Of a stretch of DNA of 26,611 bases, positions 19,815-26,611 are shown piece after piece. A program made the position numbers and the translations under genes. The notes below the pieces were generated by a model. It had not been told where the DNA came from, ran no database searches, and saw only the letters and a program-made list of their open reading frames with translations. The stretch's first letter is position 1; each line of letters begins with the position of its first letter. This DNA comes from Fomitopsis serialis (taxonomy: Eukaryota; Basidiomycota; Agaricomycetes; Polyporales; Fomitopsidaceae): contig NW_025955455.1 in the NCBI RefSeq assembly GCF_022376445.1, forward strand, positions 1 through 26,611, in the 5' to 3' direction.

Positions 19815-20232
19815 ACATCACACAGGTCATAGAATATTAACTAACCTGAATGGCTGGAGATGGCGATGTGATGACCACAACTGTCGATAACAGACAGTAC
19901 ACAGAATATGCTCTTATACTACGTCTCTGGTAATATTGGTCACAGTGAGCCAGTCAGCAAGAGTAGCATTGAGTACAATAGTGCATATGGACTAACCACT
20001 GCAGTTTTGAAGTACAGACACAATACAGATCGCAAGCTAGAATTGATGTGGCGTGCGTTTGCAGTGTTTGCTTACATAACAGAGCGCCCAGTAAGATCGT
20101 AATCTGGAGAACTCGGTGGCATCGCATTCCCTTGTCGAACAAAACTGTCCAACAACTTGTCACTCCTTTTCACTATTTCATTGCCTTTCCTTTTTTGCTA
20201 CATCTACCCGGTCAAAGGTGGTCAAAGGTGTC
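19815..20232. other. Divergent intergenic region, transposase and BTB gene
   Basis: About 420 bp between divergent starts. A GTTAGT donor-like site on the minus strand near 19845 suggests a further upstream 5' UTR exon for the transposase gene. If the transposase lies in a DNA transposon, its terminal repeat should be here; I found no convincing inverted match to 7560-8726. Confidence 0.4.
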
Positions 20233-21313
20233 ATGTCATCAACCAAACTAGCATTCAGACACCCCAATATCCTCACATATGCACCCTGGAAGCCGTTAGA
20301 GGTGACACATTCACCGCTTCATTACTACAAGGATGGCACGTTCGAATGTCAGGTACAACATGTGCTCCATTCTCTATGAATTGATACTTACACTTTAGTG
20401 CAGGTCGGCTCGTGCCTCTACAATATCTACCCCACCCTTATTGCATCCCGAGCTGGCGTATTCCGGGACATGTTCCAGTGCGATCCAGGACAAGATAGTA
20501 TACCGGAGGGAACCAAGGGCCATCCTGTATATTTCATTGGAATAGATCAAAGGGATTGGGATCCATGGATGGGGTGGTTGTTTGGCCGTGGGTGCGTAGA
20601 TTCACTGGCAATAGCCTCTAGATTGGCCTACCTGACTCCGATGTGTATTAAATGCTGTCTTCTCACCTAGACCCAAAGACGGTGAACCATGGACTGTCGA
20701 CGAGCTTGTGTCTATTGCAAGGATGTCCCATCTCTTTGATGCACCGGAAGGCCTGCGTATGGCGAGGCAAGAATTATCTGTTCACGACTTCACCGATGGA
20801 TGGACGCTCTTCCGCAAGCTCGCCCTCGCCGACACACTCAACTTCACATTTTGGTTCAATACTGCCTTCCGCGCCATCATTCATATGCAAGACAGCGATC
20901 ACTATATTCAATCCAGCGATGCCGCTGCGCTTGGTCTCCCTCTATTCCTTCGGATTTATACGGTTCGCCAGGAAATTGAACTGCATCGCAAGGCCCTTGC
21001 GTGCCAGCTCCCCACATTCCTCATTAGCCCTGCCTGCAATACGGAAGATATCTGCAAAGATGCGTGGGCTAGTGCATGGTTTGAATACTTTGCACTCCGT
21101 CTTGTACACCCTGACGAGCCTGTCTGTGACCGGGACATCCTGATCGAGATGGAGTCTCACTCAAACTGGCCGGATCTGTGCGAGTTCTGTCACATCGATA
21201 ACGTGCGGGACCTCAGGTCAATGTACCCAAACCCTTTCGATGGGGAAGAGTGTATCATCCGGCGTGCACTTGGTGAACCAGAGGACGATGCCATCATGAT
21301 TGATGACGAGTAG
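20233..21313 (+). CDS. BTB/POZ-like domain protein
   Basis: Predicted join(20233-20352, 20404-20591, 20671-21313), 951 nt and 316 residues, all junctions in frame, starting MSSTKLAFRHP. Residues about 25-110 fit a fungal BTB fold: HYYKDGTFECQVGSCLYNIYPTLI, then FRDMF, then a PWTVDELVSIARMSHLFDA segment. The remaining 200 residues are helical and contain paired cysteines (CEFCHIDNV). The C-terminus is acidic (EPEDDAIMIDDE). BTB proteins dimerise and often act as Cullin-3 adaptors. Large families of such genes are known in Agaricomycetes, so the target is not inferable. Its codons and splice sites look healthy. It is probably a host gene beside the transposon rather than cargo. Confidence 0.7.
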
Positions 21314-21551
21314 ATTATGGCAAGTTGCGTTGTCTCAACTGTATTGCATATATGACTAAGCTCGCATTCCCTCAGGTATCTGAGTCTGTCCATGACTCGG
21401 ACTCGGACGTGCACTTGGATTTGGATTTTGGACTTTTGCACGGACTCATCTCGTTGACGGACTCATTCTTGGTATCGAAGCAGTCCTTACTCCGCATCCT
21501 ACCCTATCCTAATTAATCAGTATACTCAGCGTCATAAATTAGTGGTTTATT
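21314..21551. other. 3' flank of the BTB gene
   Basis: AT-richer sequence with a CTCGGACTCGGACGTGCACT-type repeat near 21397. Only short unsupported frames. Confidence 0.35.
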
Positions 21552-21676
21552 TAATGCATCTTGAGCATTATAAGGATGCGTGCATCCAACACGGTGTTGC
21601 GTACAGTACCGGTACCGCCAGTCCCATGGCGGTGTTGCCAAAAGAGGCAACCCCGCGAGCGCCCAAACTCGCGGGG
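21552..21676. repeat. Seven back-to-back hairpins or palindromes
   Basis: Adjacent perfect foldbacks: 21552-21570 (TAATGC/GCATTA), 21574-21587 (GGATGC/GCATCC), 21587-21599 (CAACAC/GTGTTG), palindrome GTACCGGTAC at 21606-21615, 21614-21633 (ACCGCCA/TGGCGGT), 21634-21651 (GTTGCC/GGCAAC), and 21651-21676 (CCCCGCGAG/CTCGCGGGG, 9 bp). Nearly every base of the 125 bp belongs to a foldback. Confidence 0.8.
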
Positions 21677-21839
21677 ATGCCTCTGGAGTCTCCTCCCACC
21701 AGGTCGACTCGCGCACGCCCACAGTCTCAGCCTCAGCAACACGACGCACACGCGCGCGGTGAGCAGCCGCAAAGACCGTGCGTGCGAACGCAGCCGACGA
21801 AGCCACCGCGACGTGGCGAGCCCCAGCACAGCGACGGAT

Positions 21840-22411
21840 GGCAGGCATGGACGACGAGTGGACGGCGGGCAGGGGTGGGCGACTGGCGGGGACGGGCGGG
21901 GGCGAGGGCGAGGTTCTGCAGGTGAGTGCAGGCACCCGCGAGCAAACTCACTAACAGCAGGCACAGGAGGCGGTGGCGTGCAGCGCGCCGCGCACGACGA
22001 CCGCGAGCACGCAGGGCCAATGCCCTGCGTGTAGGCACGGCCGACGAATGGTCGACAAGCGGACGAGGGGACGGCAGCACACACCGGCCGCGAGCGCGCT
22101 GGGCAACTGCCCAGCACGCAACCGCCGCCGACGAACGCGCAGAACGAGTGAGCAGGCGAGCGAACGGGCGCACGGTGGACGGACGGGCGAGTGGATGACG
22201 GGACAGGTGGGTGGACTAACGAACGGGTGCACGAGCGAGCGGGCAGGGGGACGGCAGGCGACCAGACAGACGACCGGACGAGAGCATGACCAACGAGAGG
22301 TCGGACGAGCAACCGGCCCTCGCTGATGGGAGGGCCGGAAAGCAGTACAACAGGCGAGTAGGCGCGAGCGGGTGAGCAAGCCGGGACATCAACATGCGAC
22401 GAGATGCACGG
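21840..22411. repeat. Second purine-rich low-complexity tract
   Basis: Degenerate ACGGGCGAGTGG-like words on the plus strand resemble 6236-7560. Strong hairpins are embedded at 22008-22031 (10-bp stem, CAAT loop), 22098-22115 (7 bp) and 22313-22338 (9 bp, 8-nt loop). The 308-residue minus-strand frame over it (21551-22477) is compositional, with no domain. Confidence 0.6.
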
Positions 22412-22428
22412 TGTGGGGAAGCCCCACA
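22412..22428. other. Possible start of the right-hand retroelement LTR
   Basis: TGTGGGG AAG CCCCACA is a TG-started perfect foldback like the first bases of the other LTR (TGTAACGG...CCGTTAC). It could be the outer end of the 5' LTR belonging to the gag element at 24472. The matching 3' LTR would be beyond the window, so this is a guess. Confidence 0.25.
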
Positions 22429-22599
22429 GAGCAGGCCCGGAACCAACGGATATAGGGCACACGACCACAGGAGACAACAGACGACGTTACACACGGAAGG
22501 AATGTCGAAGGATAGGTTACCCAGGCAGCACGACCGGAAAGCAACTCGGTAGGGCAACCGGAGGCAGCCGTGGACGGCACCGGAGGGTACAGGAACGAA

Positions 22600-23411
22600 C
22601 TACCCCTCACGCACACTCTCCCCCTCATCCATTAAATCAGTCTCGGTCTCAGTTTCGACACCCGCATCCTCGAAGTCGTCACTAGTACGCGCCGGAGGGA
22701 ACTGAAGGCGACGCGGAATGCCGGAATAGTCAGCGTCCGGAACGTACACGCCACGTGAAAGACGATCATGCACGCCGGCAACACTGGACGCCAGGGCGGA
22801 GAGAATACGGCGGGTGTGTTGGGCCTCGGACTGAAAGGAGGCGGATGCGTCACGTTGAACGGTAGCGTAACGCTGGAGCTGGGAGATGAGCGCGTCGAGG
22901 CCGTCGGAGGAAGCCCGGAGGGGGGAGAGCTGCATGGGCCTCTCGAGGTACCGGACCGGGAGCAACGGACGGCCCACTTCGACATCGGACTGCTCAACAG
23001 CGACGCGGTTGGCGGACCAGGCGATAGCAGGGTACGGCTCGCCAATGACGCTATGCTCGGACGCGATGGTCGAGAACACCTGGTCAAGGTAGTCGATCAG
23101 TTCCTGGACGTCGGAGAACCGGCGGATGAGAGGGAGGGACGCGTCGCCATGCGCGGTAGCTCGCGCCCGGGAGTCGAAGAGCATGCGCTACGTACCGGAA
23201 GGAGGATCAGCCCGCCGGACGGGGAATAGACGAGAAGAATATCACCCACGATGATCCAGCGGGCGCCGTGGGCCCAGGCCAACCATTCGGTAGGACTGTC
23301 AGCGACAAGACGCGGCTCGACGACTCGTTCATCCCGGAGGAGAGCGAGAAGACGGTAGAAGCGAGTGGAGTAGACGATGGCGGAGGGATTGGGTGGGGCA
23401 TCGGACGGCAT
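22600..23411 (-). pseudogene. Coiled-coil protein of unknown function, one frame break
   Basis: The ATG at 23411 opens a clearly protein-like frame (VVEPRLVADSPTEWLAWAHG, ARWIIVGDILLVYSP). It leaves frame at about 23185-23195. A second frame, from the ATG at 23184, continues to a TAG at 22600 with 194 residues (FSDVQELIDYLDQVFSTIA, VIGEPYPAIAWSANRVAVEQ). A helical region (LISQLQRYATVQRDA...RRILSALASSVAGVHDRL) and an acidic tail (DAGVETETETDLMDEGE) follow. A one-base correction would unite both halves. The junction contains GTACGTAG, but an 8-nt intron is not credible. I do not recognise a domain. It lies head to head with the gag gene, about 1 kb away, and may be an antisense ORF carried by that retroelement. 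Confidence 0.5.
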
Positions 23412-24471
23412 GGCACTGGACGGGAGACGGTAAAGGAAGGGAAGGAGGGGGCTTAAGAGGGACCGGAGGGAACGGGTGAGTACGGAGAAGGGTGCCAGCG
23501 AGGCGGGGGCGTGGGATAGCGAGCCGGAGGGGACATAAGGGAGGGAGCCGGGGACCGGACGGGGGGAGATCCTACCGACCTACCACCTAGGAGTAGAGAG
23601 CGAGCTCAACGGCGATTCCCTGCGTTTCTGACTGCGTCCTGCGTTTACTGCGTTTACTGCGTTGCGAATAGATCACTGCGTTCACCTTCAACGAGCACCG
23701 CGTTTCCTTCCGGCTCTCTGCGTTTTATCCGGCTTCAACGAGTTTCTACGCGTTCACTCTGAGTCCCTGCGTTGTGGGACGACTCCACCACTCTCCTCCG
23801 ACCGCGTTACAGTGTCCCCTGCGAGTATCCGAGCTCGTACGTCCCCTCCGGGCCCGAATCGTCACATCCCCTCCCCATCCGCTTGCCAACAGCCCCCGCC
23901 CGTCGTTTCTACCGACACCATCGATTCCTTCCGGTCTCTTTTCGACCCGGGAGACTCGCAACCTACACAACTGGAGCCCACCGCGAGGGGGTATAGCTTG
24001 TTGGTAAAACTCATCGACACCCTCTGGTGACTCGTCACGCTGCCTCCCAGGCAACCGCGTAACAACGACCAGCCGTCGATCCCTACAAGGCAGCAGCCGC
24101 CGCGCGGACCAAAGCGAAACCTCTTACAGGAGGTCGCCGTTGCACAGTACTCTCCGGACACACCGTTCAACGTCACCCTGCCCGCGCCAGCGTTAGAAGC
24201 CATACCCCCGCACCGTTCCGAAGACAGCGACGGAGAGTATTCATTCTTCGAGGCCGTAGAAGCACCCCGTTCCCCTGCCACGTCATCATCGAGCGACTCG
24301 ATCCCGCTAGCCGTCACCACCCGGAGGAGAGCCCTATCGCTTCCCTCCGACAGCAAGTCAACGGCGCCCGTCGTTAAGCTCGAGCAGACCCCCATTCCGA
24401 TACCCGAATCTCGTGCCCCGTCATCATCTACCCTCTCCTCATCAGACCTTCCTCCGCGTCCCACCGAAACA
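23412..24471 (+). other. Leader region upstream of gag
   Basis: It includes a repeated CTGCGTT stretch (23620-23773) and a frame open in register with gag from 24031 that lacks an ATG before 24472. A candidate 60-nt intron, 23991-24050 (GTATAG...CTCCCAG), would remove the in-frame TGA at 24028-24030 and extend the open register upstream to 23662, again without an ATG. Confidence 0.5.
23620..23773 (+). repeat. Seven CTGCGTT rep eats in the gag leader
   Basis: CTGCGTT occurs at 23620, 23639, 23648, 23657, 23676, 23718 and 23767, with GCGTTTA spacing of 9 bp in the densest part. They lie in the probable retroelement leader, so promoter, packaging or translation roles are possible but unproven. 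Confidence 0.7.
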
Positions 24472-26586
24472 ATGGCCGCACCACCAGTACGTTCCATGCC
24501 CGTCCGTGGCGATCGCGCTGCTCCGACCTTTGACGGTCAACCTCGTTCCCTCCGACGCTACTTTGACGACCTCGCTGAACTCTTTGCCATCGCTAGCGTC
24601 GAGGACGACGCCCGGAAGGTATACTACGCGAAGCGCTACCTCAAGCCGGACCAGTCCGAGCTATGGGACGAGGTCGAGGTACCTACGCCGGCGTCGTTCG
24701 ACGAATACAAGAAGAGCATCATGGCCCTGTACCCCGGGTCGGATGGTACGTCCCGTTACCTGGTCAGCGACCTTGAGGCCGCGTCGGCCACGGCAAGGGC
24801 GGAGGGCACCGCTACGCGTTCCAGCGAAGCGGAGTACTACCGCAAGTTCCTTCCGGTGGCCAAGTACCTGAAGAAGAATGGCCGCGTATCCGATTCGCAG
24901 GTCTTCAAGGTCTACATGGCTGGATTCACGGACGCGTCCGCTGAGGCCATCCGCCGTCGCGTCGAGATACGTAACCCGACCGTCGATCCGGTGGACGGAT
25001 ACACCCTGGAGCAGGTGCACGATGCCGCGCAGCAGTGTCTTGACGCGGTCAGCTACGGAGGGGCCGCCGGAGCGAGCAGTACAGGTGGGGGGAGTCCCGG
25101 AGGAAGCGGTACGGACGGAGTAAAGACCGAGTCCGTCGACGAAGCTATGCTGGGGCGTGTGTTTGCTGCAGCTATGAGTATGATGAAGGGCGGAGGAGGA
25201 GGATACGGAGGAGGGGCGCCGGCTGCCGGAGGCCGAGGATATGGAGGACCGCCGCCAGCACAGACGACCGGAGGATACGGTCAGACCGGGACCGGAGGGT
25301 ACGACTATAGCCAGGGAGGCGGACGCGGAGGGGGATACGACCGTGGTGGAGCGAGCTATGCACCCAGCTCGGACCAGTGCAACTTCTGCGGCGAGCACGG
25401 TCATTATATGAGGACTTGCCAGCACCGTCGCCGGTACGTCGAGATGGGCAGAATCTACATGGACGGAGAGAACCGCGTGCGTTTGCCAAACGGGTCGTAC
25501 GTCCCGAGGAACCTTGCGGGTCAGTGGATGATGCACCGCGTCGACACCTGGTGGTCGTTGAACGAGAACAACGTGTCTTCCTCCGGGGCCACGGACGGAA
25601 CGACGAGGGACGCGCCGCCCCACCTGTCTGCCAACATCGTGGAGATATCGTCAGAGTACAGTTACGAGCAAGCGGCGGAACAGCGAGACGCGTATACGGA
25701 GGAACGGGCCCGCGAGCTCGAAGAAAAAGCTCAAGTATTGGCAGCGGAGGCAGCACGCGTACGCGGAGGAGCGAAGAAGGTCAGATTCGAGGAGGAACGC
25801 GGAGGGAAAAGTACGGCCAGCGGGCTGAAGGGTGCGAGCGGCAAGCCTCCGGGCATCCCCGCGAAGAGCATCCCCGTCGACGGAGGGAAGACTGGCGCCG
25901 CGAAGGATGCCGGAAAGGGACCCGGAGCGAAGGACGGAGGGAAGCCGCGTGCGAGCGAGCCGCAGTACCGCTACTCGACGAAGATTAACGGCAGTAAGGA
26001 TCCGGTGGAGAAGGCGGAGGAGCTCGTGAAGCGTATGTTCTACGGGGGAGAGCGGGCGGCATGGGGAGAGATTGCCGAAGTCAGCCAGGAGTTTCGCCGC
26101 GCAACGGTGGACCAGTGCAAGGCGCAGCGCGTCCCGGTCGCCAATAGCCTTGAGGAGGCGGACGAGAGTTTCCTTGTCGACAGGGAAGTGTTCCTCGGCG
26201 GGGAGCGGGAGCTGCCGAACGTCGGAAGCTGGGACTCGCTGAGCCTGCGGGTGGTACGTCCTACCGTGAATGGGGAGGCCGACGTCGAGGGAGTCCTGGA
26301 CTCCGGGTGCCAGATGACCATCATCCGGAAGGACCTGTGGTTGAAGCTCGGAGGTACGCTGCGCCCGGACGAGGGCTGCATCATGGAAACCGCGAACCGG
26401 TCCAAGGTCCAGACGGTCGGCAAGGCCATGAACGTGCGGTTCTCTTTCGACGACGAGGTCGAGGTACTGCTGAACGCGCAGATCGTCGAGGTCGCGCCTT
26501 TCGAAGTACTGCTTGGGAGACCGTTCTTCGCCGCAACGCAGTGCGAGACGAAGGACTTCCCGGACGGTAACAGACGATCGTGTTGA
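24472..26586 (+). CDS. Gypsy-like Gag-protease ORF
   Basis: 704 residues from MAAPPVRSMPV. Residues about 20-200 form a retrotransposon Gag-like helical region (RRYFDDLAELFAIASV, FKVYMAGFTDASAEAIRRR). Residues about 200-300 are Gly/Tyr-rich. A zinc knuckle CNFCGEHGHYMRTC (CX2CX4HX4C) starts at residue 303. After a basic, low-complexity linker, an aspartic protease region begins near residue 605 with VLDSGCQMTI (catalytic Asp about 610) and the flap-side signature EVLLGRPFF near 683. The frame ends FPDGNRRSC and a TGA. From about 26573 the next frame reads TIVLTDPKSGRR to the window edge, which looks like the natural continuation. Gag would form the particle and the protease would cleave it; reverse transcriptase and integrase should lie beyond 26611. 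Confidence 0.85.
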   Translation: MAAPPVRSMPVRGDRAAPTFDGQPRSLRRYFDDLAELFAIASVEDDARKVYYAKRYLKPDQSELWDEVEVPTPASFDEYKKSIMALYPGSDGTSRYLVSDLEAASATARAEGTATRSSEAEYYRKFLPVAKYLKKNGRVSDSQVFKVYMAGFTDASAEAIRRRVEIRNPTVDPVDGYTLEQVHDAAQQCLDAVSYGGAAGASSTGGGSPGGSGTDGVKTESVDEAMLGRVFAAAMSMMKGGGGGYGGGAPAAGGRGYGGPPPAQTTGGYGQTGTGGYDYSQGGGRGGGYDRGGASYAPSSDQCNFCGEHGHYMRTCQHRRRYVEMGRIYMDGENRVRLPNGSYVPRNLAGQWMMHRVDTWWSLNENNVSSSGATDGTTRDAPPHLSANIVEISSEYSYEQAAEQRDAYTEERARELEEKAQVLAAEAARVRGGAKKVRFEEERGGKSTASGLKGASGKPPGIPAKSIPVDGGKTGAAKDAGKGPGAKDGGKPRASEPQYRYSTKINGSKDPVEKAEELVKRMFYGGERAAWGEIAEVSQEFRRATVDQCKAQRVPVANSLEEADESFLVDREVFLGGERELPNVGSWDSLSLRVVRPTVNGEADVEGVLDSGCQMTIIRKDLWLKLGGTLRPDEGCIMETANRSKVQTVGKAMNVRFSFDDEVEVLLNAQIVEVAPFEVLLGRPFFAATQCETKDFPDGNRRSC

Positions 26587-26611
26587 CGGACCCGAAGAGC
26601 GGACGCCGCGT

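Noticed and set aside
7560..20232. Terminal inverted repeats for the putative two-gene DNA transposon
   Set aside because: I compared 7560-8726 with 19815-20232 by eye and found only short chance matches.
21551..22477. 308-residue minus-strand frame
   Set aside because: Composition-driven frame over repeats and hairpins, with no recognisable motif.

Overview
The window looks like nuclear DNA of a filamentous basidiomycete, most likely an Agaricomycete. The evidence is genes with many short introns (about 45-75 nt, GTRNGT...YAG), F-box and BTB genes of the type abundant in mushrooms, an rve-type DDE transposase with the WHIDGHHKL signature, and a Gypsy-like gag with one CCHC knuckle. There is no bacterial-style operon, rRNA or tRNA gene. 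Host genes are sparse and mobile DNA dominates. Gene models here are manual splice predictions whose exon lengths keep the frame, not confirmed transcripts. LEFT PART (1-8.7 kb): a weak two-exon ORF (166-553); a broken ISA1-like iron-sulfur carrier gene (1061-1828); a three-exon F-box gene on the minus strand (2689-4170); remains of a small gene (4853-5282); a cluster of CACGAAA boxes (5481-5635); a purine-rich low-complexity tract with 40-bp tandem repeats (6236-7560); and a 66-nt foldback (8292-8357). CENTRE (8.7-19.8 kb): an intact eight-exon gene for a zinc-binding, serine-rich protein (8727-10963, plus) converges tail to tail, under 200 bp apart, on a gene for an rve-like DDE transposase (19760/19814 down to 11157, minus). 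The pair may be a two-gene DNA transposon. The transposase gene is split inside exon 3, between the codons of its second and third catalytic acids, by a complete LTR retroelement (12284-18673). That element has LTRs of 201 bp that appear identical, a perfect 5-bp target duplication (GATGT) and a polypurine tract. With the insert removed, the transposase reading frame closes exactly, so the insertion is probably very recent. The most unusual object is the inside of this LTR element. It has no visible gag zinc knuckle, protease, reverse transcriptase, RNase H or integrase. It carries about 5.6 kb of low-complexity, modular, frame-broken coding sequence in which perfect or near-perfect hairpins (7-13 bp stems, mostly 3-8 nt loops) recur every 50-250 bp. 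I count 19 perfect stems of at least 9 bp with loops of 3-8 nt, against roughly 0.1-0.2 expected by chance. Several loops are TCAC/TAAC (UNAC class) or GCGA/GCAA (GNRA class). Because the LTRs look identical while the coding frame is broken, the element was probably mobilised in trans, and the fold of its RNA or DNA may matter more than its protein. RIGHT PART (20.2-26.6 kb): a three-exon BTB/POZ gene (20233-21313); a second hairpin-dense and purine-rich tract (21552-22428); an unrecognised minus-strand coiled-coil ORF broken by one frame change (22600-23411); a leader with CTGCGTT repeats; and a Gypsy-like gag-protease ORF (24472-26586) that shifts frame just after the protease and runs off the window.
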